Source: Nitrospirota bacterium
GTDB taxonomy: Bacteria > Nitrospirota > Thermodesulfovibrionia > Thermodesulfovibrionales > UBA1546
Length of the DNA: 64,000 bases
Assembly: GCA_016195565.1 (NCBI GenBank)
Contig: JACPZK010000010.1
Span: 42,364 to 106,363, forward strand
Direction of reading: 5' to 3'
A program made the position numbers and the translations under genes. Under the pieces are notes generated by a model, which saw nothing but the letters and a program-made list of their open reading frames with translations, was not told the origin of the DNA and searched no databases. Shown one piece after another: positions 9,718 through 18,838 of the stretch. Position 1 is the first letter of the stretch, and every line of letters begins with the position of its first letter.

Positions 9718-11806
9718 AAGTATGGGAATCAAAATTGATAAGATAAGTGTTAAAAATCTTGGGCCAATTCAGGAATTTAATAAAGAATTAAGTCTCTTAA
9801 ATCTCATATACAGTCCGAATGAAAAGGGGAAAACTTTTTTAACTGAATTTATTATCTGTGCTTTGTTTAAAAATAAAGACCGTTGGAAATGCGTTAGAGA
9901 AGGCGGTTCAGGAAAGGTTTGGATTAGTGGTTTGGTCAATAGTCCAGTTGAGTTTTCTCCCTCAACCAGAAACAAACTTGAAGATTATTGGGAAAAAGAC
10001 GGAAGAGGATTACTACCTTCGATGGTTAAACTTATTGTGTCAAAAGGGGCAGAATCTTTGATAGAAGACACCAATGACGGTATTAGTAAAAATTTTATGA
10101 AGGAAATTTTATCAGGCATTAGTCTTTTGGATAAAATTGATAATGATAACATTTCAAAAACTGTGAAGTCTGCCCAATTGGAGGATGGCAGAATCATTAT
10201 GGATAGGCGAGGCGGTAAAGATTATTACTCGTTAAAAGAAGAATTAGTGGAAATTGATAAATTGTTTGCAGAAATCGAAACTAAATATTTAAAGGGAATA
10301 ATAGAAACCTATAAAATACAAGAAAAATCATTACAGGAGCAGTTAGAAAAACTTACCAAGGCAAAATTCCATGAAGCATATTTAATTGCAGAGAAGGTCA
10401 AAGAATTAGAAACAGAATTAAGCAAAATTTCAGAAGATGGATTAAAGCAAATAGAAACTGCCCTTTCTTTGTATATAAGCAAAATGGGGTCTCATGAGAA
10501 ATTGGGGAAAGATTATAAAGATGCGGTGGAAAGGAGCAAAAACTTCAGTTGGTTGCAGAAGGCATTATCCAACTATAAGGATTTGACTACAGAGATCATT
10601 GAAAAACCCAGCAACCTTTTGCTTTTCGTAGGGGGTATCTTAGCTGTAATTACAGTTATTCTAATTTTTTCCGAACAAAAATTTGCCAGCATTGTATCTT
10701 TTTTAGGTACGCTTGCGGTTGCTGTAATGTATATCAAGAAATTATATGACGCCTCAAAACACACGGGTCAAAATGGAGAACTAAACAAAATCAAAGTAGA
10801 ATTTACGAATCGGACTGGGAAAGAATTAACAGATATTGCTTTAATAGAAACTGAACTGGAGATGCAAAGAAAATTTTATGATAAAGCAGAAACTTTAGAT
10901 GAGCAATTAAAAAATTTAGATAGAGAATTATCTAATGATTATTTTTCTATTCAACAAAAATTTATTAATCTTGCAGGCCAAGAAATTGAAAAATCCAATT
11001 GGAATTCAACTTTGAGCGGCATAAAGCAAAAAATTAATAATTTGAAAAATGAGATTAAGGAAAGACAACTAAAATTAAATAAACTGAGAGTGGATGAGAC
11101 AGATTATTTGCATGAGGATGTTGGAGTTAAATATAGTCAAGAGGAGATTGAGAAGGTTGAACGAAAACTCAACGAAATTAAAAATAAAATTGGAATAAAA
11201 GAAAAAGATTTTGAAGACCTGAAACCTAAAGTATGCAGCAAAACAGGAGATGATTTAAGTATTGGCTGGGAGCAGCTTTTAGAGAATCTACGTAACAAGC
11301 GACTTGAAAAGCAAAATCAATTAAATGAGTTAGAAGCTAAAATTATAGCAGGAATTATAGTTCATAGAGTAATCTCTCAATTACGGAATGAGGAGGATAT
11401 AAAAATACGAGAAGGATTAGAATCTGATATGGTATTAAAGCCATTAAAAGACCTGACACAGCGTTATAATAAACTTGCGTTAGATGGAGACAACTTAACA
11501 GTCTCTGATGACTATAGCAATTTTTCCCTAAAAGATTTGAGTACAGGGGCAAAAGAACAAGTAATGTTGGCATTGCGGATTGGGTTTAGTTCAAAATTAT
11601 TAAAACAAGACAGTCTTTTTCTTATCTTAGATGATGCGTTTCAACACACTGATTGGGAAAGACGAAAAACTGTAGTAGAACAACTGGCTGATATTACAAA
11701 AAAAGGATGGCAAATAATCTACTTAACTATGGATAATCATATAAAAGGACTGTTTGATGAAGTTGGTAAAGAATTAAGAGAAGACTATAAAAGTTTAGAG
11801 TTATGA
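9710..11806 (+). CDS. SbcC/YhaN-like coiled-coil ATPase with a membrane segment
   Basis: A 698-residue ABC/SMC-type ATPase. The N-terminal Walker A is SPNEKGKTF, with Ser in place of the usual first Gly. The signature motif is LSTGAKEQV and Walker B is LFLILDDAFQ near the C terminus. Long coiled coils flank the middle, where a strongly hydrophobic stretch (about residues 298-345, LLLFVGGILAVITVILIF then a second segment) predicts one or two membrane helices, as in Bacillus YhaN. With the phosphoesterase upstream it should form a membrane-tethered DNA-end nuclease. The known YhaO/YhaN role is poorly defined; a defence or repair function is inference. Confidence 0.82.
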   Translation: MSKSMGIKIDKISVKNLGPIQEFNKELSLLNLIYSPNEKGKTFLTEFIICALFKNKDRWKCVREGGSGKVWISGLVNSPVEFSPSTRNKLEDYWEKDGRGLLPSMVKLIVSKGAESLIEDTNDGISKNFMKEILSGISLLDKIDNDNISKTVKSAQLEDGRIIMDRRGGKDYYSLKEELVEIDKLFAEIETKYLKGIIETYKIQEKSLQEQLEKLTKAKFHEAYLIAEKVKELETELSKISEDGLKQIETALSLYISKMGSHEKLGKDYKDAVERSKNFSWLQKALSNYKDLTTEIIEKPSNLLLFVGGILAVITVILIFSEQKFASIVSFLGTLAVAVMYIKKLYDASKHTGQNGELNKIKVEFTNRTGKELTDIALIETELEMQRKFYDKAETLDEQLKNLDRELSNDYFSIQQKFINLAGQEIEKSNWNSTLSGIKQKINNLKNEIKERQLKLNKLRVDETDYLHEDVGVKYSQEEIEKVERKLNEIKNKIGIKEKDFEDLKPKVCSKTGDDLSIGWEQLLENLRNKRLEKQNQLNELEAKIIAGIIVHRVISQLRNEEDIKIREGLESDMVLKPLKDLTQRYNKLALDGDNLTVSDDYSNFSLKDLSTGAKEQVMLALRIGFSSKLLKQDSLFLILDDAFQHTDWERRKTVVEQLADITKKGWQIIYLTMDNHIKGLFDEVGKELREDYKSLEL

Positions 11807-11833
11807 GAGCATCCGATATCAACGGGGGGAATC

Positions 11834-12790
11834 ATGTCAGCGCTTAAAGAGGCAGGAGAATTAAGAAAACTCTGGGGAGGGTTCTGGGCTTCGAGGGTGC
11901 TGCTGACTGCAAACAACTACAGGATTTTTGATTATCTTATTAAACCTCAATCGGCAAAGGCAATCGCAAAAAAACTAAAGACAAATTTAAGGGCTACAGA
12001 GATACTGCTTGATGCCATTACAGGAATAAGGCTTCTGAAAAAGAACAGAGGCAAATATTCAAACGCTCCGATTTCAGCAAAGTTTCTTGTCAGAGGCAGC
12101 GCTTATTATCATGGTGATATTCTCAGACATGCTGATTCGCTCTGGCAGAACTGGTCAGAACTGGACAAGACTATAAAGACGGGGAAGCCAATCAGAAAGG
12201 CTCACGACCATGAGGCGTTTATTATGGGCATGCATAATATTGCATCATTGAAAGTTAAATCCGTTATTAAAGCAATTGGAGCAGGGGGAGCAAAAACCGC
12301 ACTTGACCTCGGCGGAGGGCCGGGAACATATTCCATTGAGATGGCTAAAAAAGGAATTGACGTCACGCTCTTTGACAGGCCTGAGACCGTAAAGATCGCA
12401 AGGCGTGTCGTGAAAAAAGAGGGAATTAAAAATATAAACTTCATAGAGGGCGACTTTATTCATGACAACATCGGCAAAGGCTACGACCTCATCTTTGCAA
12501 GCCAGATAATGCATTCACTTTCAGAAAAAGATAATCTCTATTTGCTTAAGAAATGCAAAAGGGCCTTGAACAAACTCGGGAGGATAGTCATTCAGGAATT
12601 CAGGCTCCTGAAAGACAGGGCGCATCCTCCGCAGGGGGCGCTCTTCTCTGTTAACATGCTCGTCAATACAGAAGGCGGAAGAAGCTATTCTACTGACGAG
12701 ATAAAAAACTGGCTTTCAAAAACAGGGTTCAGAAAAATAGAAGAAAAACTCATTGGTGAGGCGGTTATTATTCAGGCTTTCAATCTGTAA
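11834..12790 (+). CDS. SAM-dependent O-methyltransferase family protein with N-terminal dimerisation domain
   Basis: A 318-residue protein with a winged-helix dimerisation domain (about residues 10-100) followed by a class I methyltransferase fold. The SAM-binding motif I reads LDLGGGPGTYSIEMA (about residue 156), the acidic end of strand 2 is VTLFDRPE, and EGDFIHD follows. This layout is that of acetylserotonin/caffeate-type O-methyltransferases and of related C-methyltransferases in tetrapyrrole or quinone pathways. The catalytic His-Asp pattern suggests a methyltransferase, but the substrate is not evident. The ATG has a GGGGGG ribosome site. It is convergent with the sigma-54 regulator (1 base apart). 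Confidence 0.8.
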   Translation: MSALKEAGELRKLWGGFWASRVLLTANNYRIFDYLIKPQSAKAIAKKLKTNLRATEILLDAITGIRLLKKNRGKYSNAPISAKFLVRGSAYYHGDILRHADSLWQNWSELDKTIKTGKPIRKAHDHEAFIMGMHNIASLKVKSVIKAIGAGGAKTALDLGGGPGTYSIEMAKKGIDVTLFDRPETVKIARRVVKKEGIKNINFIEGDFIHDNIGKGYDLIFASQIMHSLSEKDNLYLLKKCKRALNKLGRIVIQEFRLLKDRAHPPQGALFSVNMLVNTEGGRSYSTDEIKNWLSKTGFRKIEEKLIGEAVIIQAFNL

Positions 12791-12791
12791 T

Positions 12792-14162
12792 TCATTTCAC
12801 AACTTCGATATTTAATTCTTTAATCATCTTCCAGAGCGTAACCCTGCTTATACCGAGATGCTTTGCAGTAATGGTTTTATTCCAGTTGTGTTTTGATAAG
12901 GCAGAAATAATGTAATCGCGATTTTTATAATTTTTCCCCTGAGAGTCTGATTTCTCTTCCGTCTGCAAGATAGACTCCGGAAGGTTAGAAATGCCTATTA
13001 TCCCGTTCTGACAGGTTATTGCCGCATATTCAAGGGCGCTTATCAGCTGCCGAACATTACCGGGCCAGCGATATGCCTTCATTGCGCCTAATGCCTCCGG
13101 TGTAATCCCCTGTATGTCTCTCTGATTAATGAGATTTATTTGTTTTAGGAAATGAGATATTAAGATGGGAAGGTCTTTTTCCCTTTCCCTTAAAGGAGGG
13201 GTATAGATTGGGATAACATTTACTCTATAGAAGAAGTCTTCTCTAAGCTGTCCTGAGTCTACAAGATTGCACAGGTCTTTGTTTGTAGCGCTGATCAGTC
13301 TTACATTTACATGAACAGGTCTATGGTCTCCTACACGATCTATTTCACCTTCTTGAAGTACCCTCAAAAGTTTAGCCTGCATAGACGGAGACATATCACC
13401 AATCTCATCCAGGAAAATACTGCCATTTTTAGCAGCCTCAAACCTGCCCTCTCTATCTTTTATAGCCCCGGTGAAGGCCCCCTTTACATGACCGAAAAGC
13501 TCACTTTCAAGCAAAGATTCATTTAAAGCAGCGCAGTTGACTTTTATGAAAGGACCTTTTTGTCTCCTGCTTAATTTGTGTATTGCATGGGCAACAAGTT
13601 CTTTGCCGGTTCCGCTTTCACCGCATATTACAACAGGGGCTTCACTCATATATGTGTTTTTGATCTGTTCATATAATTTTTGCATTACCCGGCTTGTGCC
13701 TATTAAGCCCATAAAACCATATTCATTCTTGAGCTCGTTTCTAAGTTCCTCGATCTCCAGTTCTTTCAGTAATAATGAAGATATATCTGTTATTACCTCT
13801 ATAGCACATATAGCTTCGCCGCTGTCATCCTTTAAAACAACCGCATTTTTCAGCAGATAAACTGTCCTCCCATCCTTTGCCTTTATATTGCATCTCTTAT
13901 TGACAGCGCGGCCTTTCTCAAAGAGCTTGCATTTTTTGCCATTTTCTAAATTGGGCAATAGTACACAGATATCTGTATCCAATATTGCACACAGCTTGCC
14001 CATAACTTCATCTCTTTGATAGCCCGTCATCTCTTCAGCAGCACGGTTGAAGAACAAAATATTCATTTCTTTGTCCACTACCATAAGTCCATCTGCCATG
14101 GTTTCGAGCACACTCATCAAGAAGTTTGTATCTTTGAAAAAGCCTTCCATTCTGTTAAGCAT
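12792..14162 (-). CDS. PAS-containing sigma-54-dependent transcriptional activator
   Basis: A 456-residue enhancer-binding protein. Order: an N-terminal PAS domain (about residues 12-130, with [17 protein letters not shown]), a helical linker, and an AAA+ domain with Walker A GESGTGKE, the sigma-54 contact loop GAFTGA, Walker B IFLDEIGD and an arginine-finger region. A Fis-type helix-turn-helix closes it ([17 protein letters not shown]). It has no receiver domain, so sensing is probably by the PAS domain, which contains several cysteines ([21 protein letters not shown]). It is divergent from the dsrE-tusA operon, which carries a -24/-12 promoter, and is its most likely activator. Confidence 0.92.
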   Translation of the reverse strand: MLNRMEGFFKDTNFLMSVLETMADGLMVVDKEMNILFFNRAAEEMTGYQRDEVMGKLCAILDTDICVLLPNLENGKKCKLFEKGRAVNKRCNIKAKDGRTVYLLKNAVVLKDDSGEAICAIEVITDISSLLLKELEIEELRNELKNEYGFMGLIGTSRVMQKLYEQIKNTYMSEAPVVICGESGTGKELVAHAIHKLSRRQKGPFIKVNCAALNESLLESELFGHVKGAFTGAIKDREGRFEAAKNGSIFLDEIGDMSPSMQAKLLRVLQEGEIDRVGDHRPVHVNVRLISATNKDLCNLVDSGQLREDFFYRVNVIPIYTPPLREREKDLPILISHFLKQINLINQRDIQGITPEALGAMKAYRWPGNVRQLISALEYAAITCQNGIIGISNLPESILQTEEKSDSQGKNYKNRDYIISALSKHNWNKTITAKHLGISRVTLWKMIKELNIEVVK

Positions 14163-14305
14163 TGAAACCCCCTTAACATTTATTTAACAAAATTTAACAA
14201 TAAAATTAACGCTGCTGTCAAGCAGATAATTTTGTGATGCAGAGAACTTATTGAATTTAAAGGATTTTTAGACGGTACATTCTCTTGCCTCAGACATAAA
14301 ACGTG

Positions 14306-14321
14306 AGGCATGGAATTTGCT
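14306..14321 (+). promoter_or_regulatory. Sigma-54 (-24/-12) promoter of the dsrE-tusA operon
   Basis: AGGCATGGAATTTGCT fits the consensus TGGCACG-N4-TTGCT except at the first base and the sixth. The invariant GG (14307-14308) and GC (14319-14320) are separated by exactly 10 bases. Transcription would start near 14332, some 20 bases before the dsrE ATG. An inverted repeat TGCCTCA (14286-14292) / TGAGGCA (14304-14310) overlaps the -24 element and may be an operator or a folding element. A divergent gene encodes a matching sigma-54 activator. Confidence 0.8.
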
Positions 14322-14353
14322 TTTTAAGATTCAAAATCTTTTTTGGAGGAGAT

Positions 14354-14833
14354 ATGGAAGACAAGAAAAAGAGAATGGCGATTATTGCATCAAAAGGGAC
14401 GCTGGATATGGCATACCCGCCTTTGATACTTGCCTCAACAGCAGCGGCGATGGATGTGGAAGTAGGGATATTTTTTACGCTGTATGGAGTTGATATAGTG
14501 AACAAAAAGAAGATCCGCTCCCTTAAAGTTGCTCCAATTGCAAATCCTGCTATGCCGTCACCTATTCCGTTTCCTAACATTCTTGGTGTTTTGCCGGGGA
14601 TGACGGCCATGGCGAGCATAATGATGAAAGGCATGATTAAAAAGATTAACTGGCCAACTATACCGGAACTCTTGCAGGTTTGCTTAGAAGCCGGTGTCAG
14701 AATGATAGCCTGTGCTCCAACACTCGAAATGACGGGGGTTGAAAAGGAAGACCTTATTGAAGGAGTTGAAATAGCAGGGGCAGCGGAGTTTCTGGATTTT
14801 GCCCTGGACGCGAATATAAACCTGTTTATTTGA
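14354..14833 (+). CDS. DsrE/DsrF/DrsH-like (DsrE2-type) sulfur-relay family protein
   Basis: A 159-residue protein of the DsrE-like superfamily: an opening MAIIASKGTLDMAYPPLILASTAAA-type strand-helix (in pieces), a membrane-like central helix, and RMIACAPTLEMTG, whose cysteine occupies the usual persulfide-carrying position. DsrE2-type proteins pass sulfane sulfur with TusA and rhodaneses in sulfur-oxidising or sulfur-assimilating cells. The ATG at 14354 is fixed by GGAGGA directly upstream; a longer frame from 14303 overlaps the promoter and is rejected. First gene of the sigma-54-controlled operon, with tusA 28 bases downstream. Confidence 0.85.
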   Translation: MEDKKKRMAIIASKGTLDMAYPPLILASTAAAMDVEVGIFFTLYGVDIVNKKKIRSLKVAPIANPAMPSPIPFPNILGVLPGMTAMASIMMKGMIKKINWPTIPELLQVCLEAGVRMIACAPTLEMTGVEKEDLIEGVEIAGAAEFLDFALDANINLFI

Positions 14834-14861
14834 ATAATTATGATAGATGGAGGTGAAAAAT

Positions 14862-15104
14862 ATGAACAAATCAGAGGCTAATGTGTTTCTGGACTGTAAG
14901 GGATTAAACTGCCCGATGCCTGTGGTGAAGACAAAGAAGGCGCTGGATTCTATGGAGAGCGGACAGGTTCTTTTAGTTGAGCTGACAGATAAAGGCGCGA
15001 AGTCAGATATCCCGGCAATGCTTAGGAGAACAGGGAACGAACTGCTCGGCACAGATGAGAAAGAAAATGTCTTTACGTTTTTAATTAAAAAACAAAGTAA
15101 GTAA
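14862..15104 (+). CDS. TusA-family sulfurtransferase
   Basis: This 80-residue protein has the family signature DCKGLNCPMPVVKTKKAL, with the persulfide-bearing Cys in CPxP (about residue 20). TusA-like proteins carry sulfane sulfur between donors such as cysteine desulfurase or rhodanese and acceptors including DsrE-type proteins. A strong GGAGGTG lies 6 bases before the ATG. Lying directly after a DsrE2-like gene, it probably forms the sulfur-transfer pair of the operon. Whether the purpose is dissimilatory sulfur handling or supply for tRNA/cofactor thiolation cannot be told here, because no dsrAB, soxYZ or hdr genes are in the window. Confidence 0.92.
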   Translation: MNKSEANVFLDCKGLNCPMPVVKTKKALDSMESGQVLLVELTDKGAKSDIPAMLRRTGNELLGTDEKENVFTFLIKKQSK

Positions 15105-15121
15105 CTGACAAAGGAGGAAGC

Positions 15122-16093
15122 ATGAGGGGCAAGACTTTTATCTTCATAGTGTTGACACTTTTTTTGCTTGCGTCTGTCAGCTTTGCAGGCGAATTTGGCG
15201 TTTATGTGAAGGTTATTGAAAGGGCAAAGGGGAGTTTTGATGAAGTAAGCAGTAAGGTTGAAACTGCATTAAAAAACGCCGGATGGGAGGTTCTCGGAGC
15301 CTATAACACAGGAGTTCCGGAGGGCTGCAAGTTCCGTTCAAGGGTTATAGTCTTCAGTTCACCTGCTTATGCTAAATCAATTATGTCAAACGGTGTAAAA
15401 GCCGCATTCTCATTACCACTAAGGGCAGGAATTTACGAGGATGAATCTGGAATAAATGTGGCAGTTGTCAACCCTGCCTCCATAAACAGAACCATAATTC
15501 ACGAGACGAAACTCAAGGACCTTTCTCTTTCTTCAATCAATTCCATTGTTGACGCCATAGCAAAAGCAGTTCCCGGCAATATCGTAAAAAAACAGATTGG
15601 AGAGGTCAGGAGCAAAGGAAGTGTTGGAGGAATGGGGGGCGGTGACTTTCTGGATAAAATTGTAGAGATATATGCGGTACAGGATAACGCTGATTCCACA
15701 TTTAAGAGCGTTTCTGAAAAGGTTAAAAAAGGAATACTCGGAAACGAGAAAAACTGGAAATTAATCTACACCTACGACCTTTCGGCGCATAATGCAATGA
15801 TTTTTGGGCTTACAGAGGCAACAAAGACGGAGGGAAGGTCATTTAGAATTGCCGGTGAAAAAAGGGCGTCTGATTCTTATAAATTCCCGGGAATAGACCA
15901 CAACACCGCCTTTCCGATAGAGGTAATCGTATACAAAGATGACAACAGAATAAAGGTTGTCACATTGGATGGAATGTACAGAATGAAGGTTTATTTTGAA
16001 GACGCCGGCAAATGGGCATTCATGAAGAATATGGGAATGCCCGGACAGATAGAAAAAGAAATTATTGAGATGGTAAAAATAAATCTGAAATAA
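15122..16093 (+). CDS. Exported protein with two DUF302-like domains
   Basis: A 323-residue protein with a clear signal peptide (positive MRGK, hydrophobic core TFIFIVLTLFLLASVS, cleavage after SFA). The mature part looks like two tandem DUF302-type units (about residues 25-150 and 185-320). Each starts with a helix of the form F-x-x-V-x-x-K (FDEVSSKVETALKNAGW, FKSVSEKVKKGI) and ends with a lPl-r-x-y/e-d strand pattern. It is probably periplasmic. DUF302 proteins often accompany sulfur-metabolism genes and have no established reaction. GGAGGA precedes the ATG. It follows tusA by 17 bases in the same operon. Confidence 0.65.
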   Translation: MRGKTFIFIVLTLFLLASVSFAGEFGVYVKVIERAKGSFDEVSSKVETALKNAGWEVLGAYNTGVPEGCKFRSRVIVFSSPAYAKSIMSNGVKAAFSLPLRAGIYEDESGINVAVVNPASINRTIIHETKLKDLSLSSINSIVDAIAKAVPGNIVKKQIGEVRSKGSVGGMGGGDFLDKIVEIYAVQDNADSTFKSVSEKVKKGILGNEKNWKLIYTYDLSAHNAMIFGLTEATKTEGRSFRIAGEKRASDSYKFPGIDHNTAFPIEVIVYKDDNRIKVVTLDGMYRMKVYFEDAGKWAFMKNMGMPGQIEKEIIEMVKINLK

Positions 16094-16187
16094 AAGGAGG
16101 TGAGAAGCACAGACATATACAGGAAACATATGCAGGTAGTGACATTCGGCAAATTTTAGCCGTAAAAAGCAATTAAGGAGGGGAGCA

Positions 16188-17515
16188 ATGAAAAAACTAT
16201 TGTGTTTTTGTCTGGTTTTAGTTCTAAGTCTATGCCTGGGCAGCCTTGCACAGGCGACAGACGGCTACTTTTCGCACGGTTACGGGATAAAGGCAAAGGG
16301 TATGGGCGGCGCGCAAACTGCTGTGGCTCAGGATGCAATGATAGCTGCCACTAATCCGGCTGGAATGGCATTTGTAGGCGACCGCTTTGATGTCGGAATA
16401 GACTGTTCAGCCCGCAGCGTAATGCCGCCAGAAGCGGCGCGGCAGCTATAGATGGCGCTGCTGACAGCAGCAGCACTAACTTTTTTATTCCTGAAATAGG
16501 GCTTAATAAAATGATTAGCCCGAATCTTTCTGTGGGATTAACTGTTTATGGGAACGGCGGAATGAATACAAACTATCCTACAGGCCAGATCACATCCGCT
16601 GCCGGAGTAGGGACCTGTAATAACTTCCTTAACATGGGAGGGCAGGCAACTGCATCAAGCAATAACCTTCTGTGCGGCACATCCAGCTTAGGGGTTGACC
16701 TCATGCAGGTAATATTTGCGCCAACAGTAGCATATAAAGTAACTCCTAATCATTCCTTTGGCATATCCCCTTTAATCGGTTACCAGCGCTTCAAGGCAGA
16801 AGGGCTGCAAGGATTTGCAGCATATTCAGAAGATAAAAACAACCTGACCAATAGGGGTTATGATGATGCCTCTGGTTTGGGTGTTCGTATCGGTTGGATG
16901 GGTAAAATTTCTGATGCTGTGACATTAGGCGCTGCATATTCTTCCAAGATATACATGACTCCGTTTCAAAAATACAAGGGACTGTTTGCCAATCAGGGCG
17001 ATTTTGACATACCGGAGAATTACAATGTGGGTATTGCGATAAAAATATTGCAGCCTCTGCTTTTCGCCATGGATTACCAGCGCATTAATTATACCAGCGT
17101 CGCTGCAGTCTCAAATTCGAGCAAAAATGGCGGTGCAACCATAGCAAATACACTTGGCGGTGACGGCGACCGCGGTTTTGGCTGGTCTGATGTCAATGTA
17201 TGGAAATTCGGCTTGCAATATCAGGCAACTGATAAACTGGCTCTGCGTGCAGGCTACAACCATACCGATAATCCTATCCAATCGCGGGACGTTACATTTA
17301 ATATTATTGCGCCCGGTGTAGTAACGGACCATTACACTGCAGGCCTGACTTACAAAATAGGTAAAAGCTCTGAGCTGACAATTGCGTACATGCACGCAGT
17401 TTCAAATTCAGTAACAGGCTCAAGCTTATTTAATGACTTTGGCGTTGCTGCCGGCAGCGAAAGAATCTCCATGAGCCAGAACTCTTTAGGCATCGCATTT
17501 GGAATGAAGTTCTAA
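16188..17515 (+). pseudogene. OmpP1/FadL/TodX-family outer-membrane porin with a one-base frameshift
   Basis: The reading frame starts at ATG 16188 (GGAGGGG upstream) with a signal peptide ending SLAQA and the mature start TDGYFSHGYGIKAKGMGGA, the family hallmark, where the N terminus plugs the barrel. It runs into a stop at 16449 after an out-of-frame tail. Continuing in the next frame from about 16405 restores the expected sequence (W)FSPQRNAARSGAA... through FFIPEIGLNKM to the C-terminal barrel strand ending SLGIAFGMKF. A single missing base in gactgttcag (expected gactgGttcag) explains everything. The family transports hydrophobic compounds across the outer membrane. It may be a recent mutation or a sequencing error. 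Confidence 0.88.
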
Positions 17516-17532
17516 CACTGCCTACATTCGTC

Positions 17533-17562
17533 TCAGGGGAGAGAAATCAGCCTCTCCCCTGA
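17533..17562 (+). terminator. Hairpin after the porin gene, possible terminator or processing site
   Basis: TCAGGGGAGAG (17533-17543) and CTCTCCCCTGA (17552-17562) form a perfect 11-bp stem with an 8-base loop, 18 bases after the porin stop. There is no run of T after it, so it may slow or protect rather than end the transcript; the next gene begins 33 bases later. Confidence 0.5.
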
Positions 17563-17594
17563 AGAATAAATTATCAGTTGAAAAAGGGGCAGCA

Positions 17595-18386
17595 ATGTTA
17601 CATATTGATGCAATTACAATAATAAGTCTGTCTTCCATAGCTATTATGTTTTATGCCTTATGGCTGGTACTACACTTCAAGAAGGCAGTTCCCAGAGGTG
17701 TTGTGAGGAGTGTCTGGAACTATCTTGTCTTACTGGTTTTATTCTTCAGCCTTGCATATTTAACAACCCCTTTCTTCCGTTTTATACCCGAGGACATCAT
17801 GCGGTTTGTGGCAGCCTTTATCTTCTTCTTCGGGGCCATCTATGTGGTCATAACAGTAAGATTGACTTACAGGATAATCAAGGGGTTATCTGAAGAAGGA
17901 TTGGAATCTGATGCTTCAAAGATAAAAAAGATGTCTAAAGATATCTCACATATACTATATCGGATACCCAATCTAACAGAGAAAGGGAAGCAGGAGATCA
18001 TATCCCATCAGGCAGGTGTAAAGCTTGAATATAGATGGATACTGGTTTTAATTGATGGCAAATCAACGATAAAAGAAATCCTTGATAAAGCAAGAGGTGT
18101 TGATAATACCCCTGCCATCCTGATTGACCTGATTAATGAAGAATATGTAGAGATTACACAAACATACGATCTTATAGGAGAGTTCGTAAAAATTGCGTCA
18201 AATGTCCTCGGAAAGGATTCTAAGATAATAATCAGAAAGTTAAATGAATGTAGTTATAAGCATGATTCAATTTTGAAAACTATCTTAGAGGTGAAAAAAA
18301 ATGTACATGCTGTTATCGGAGAAGACAAGGCAAATATGGTAGAAATAGAGATGAAAAAAGCAGCCAGTAGGGTCACATGGCTCTGA
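17595..18386 (+). CDS. Membrane protein of unknown function with cytoplasmic winged-helix-like domain
   Basis: A 263-residue protein. Three hydrophobic segments occupy residues about 5-28, 42-62 and 70-95. A soluble part follows with EYRWILVLIDGKSTIKEILDKARG...LIDLINEEYVEIT, which resembles the helical 'response to zero/one copy' segments found in DUF4388-type and PqqD-like winged-helix regions. The last 60 residues form a helix-rich tail. I do not recognise a named family. It follows the sigma-54-controlled porin gene on the same strand after a hairpin and could be its last cistron. AGGGGCAGC serves as a ribosome site. Confidence 0.6.
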   Translation: MLHIDAITIISLSSIAIMFYALWLVLHFKKAVPRGVVRSVWNYLVLLVLFFSLAYLTTPFFRFIPEDIMRFVAAFIFFFGAIYVVITVRLTYRIIKGLSEEGLESDASKIKKMSKDISHILYRIPNLTEKGKQEIISHQAGVKLEYRWILVLIDGKSTIKEILDKARGVDNTPAILIDLINEEYVEITQTYDLIGEFVKIASNVLGKDSKIIIRKLNECSYKHDSILKTILEVKKNVHAVIGEDKANMVEIEMKKAASRVTWL

Positions 18387-18476
18387 CAGGTGCGATACTT
18401 TTGCATCACTATTATGACAGGAAGAATCTATTGATATATCAGCTTAGGTCTTTTAAAGATAAGATTTCGGAAAGAT

Positions 18477-18815
18477 TCAGTGCAGGGGCCCTGAGGACAG
18501 CACCTTCTCAATCTCTGTCTTTATAACAGAATAAGGGATACCGCCGTGAATCTTAGGCACGCCGTTTATAAGCACAACAGGAGTGTTTATGGCTCCGTGC
18601 CTTAAGAGTTCTCTTATCTCGGGGAAATCGCTCTCATCATCCATAAACAGGTCTACATATTCCACAGATACCACATAAGGATACGAAAAGCTCATCTCCT
18701 TCTGCAATTCTTCAGCAAGGACTTTATTTGTTGAATAGTTATCAAATCTCTCATTGGAGGCGATAATGTCTTCCATCGGGTTGTCAAGTATCTGTATGTG
18801 CACTCTCTGCAGCAT
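18477..18815 (-). CDS. Thioredoxin-fold protein lacking the CxxC motif
   Basis: A 112-residue protein whose C-terminal half (GAINTPVVLINGVPKIHGGIP, shown in two parts: GAINTPVVLING and VPKIHGGIP) is the end of a thioredoxin fold with the cis-proline TP. The N-terminal position where CxxC should sit has no cysteine at all (QILDNPMEDI), so it is not a conventional disulfide reductase. I chose the second Met (18815) because GGAGGT lies 8 bases before it, inside the longer frame that starts at 18833. It is last in a minus-strand run mltG-ispG-panC and is probably co-transcribed. Role unknown. Confidence 0.6.
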   Translation of the reverse strand: MLQRVHIQILDNPMEDIIASNERFDNYSTNKVLAEELQKEMSFSYPYVVSVEYVDLFMDDESDFPEIRELLRHGAINTPVVLINGVPKIHGGIPYSVIKTEIEKVLSSGPLH

Positions 18816-18838
18816 ATGATTTACCTCCAGCATTTTAT

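Noticed and set aside
16094..16187. AGGAGGTGAG site with a 19-codon frame before the porin
   Set aside because: The site is strong but the frame is too short and unsupported; it may only be leader sequence.
16511..17515. Second half of the porin as an independent gene
   Set aside because: It begins mid-barrel without signal peptide, and restoring one base joins it to the upstream half.
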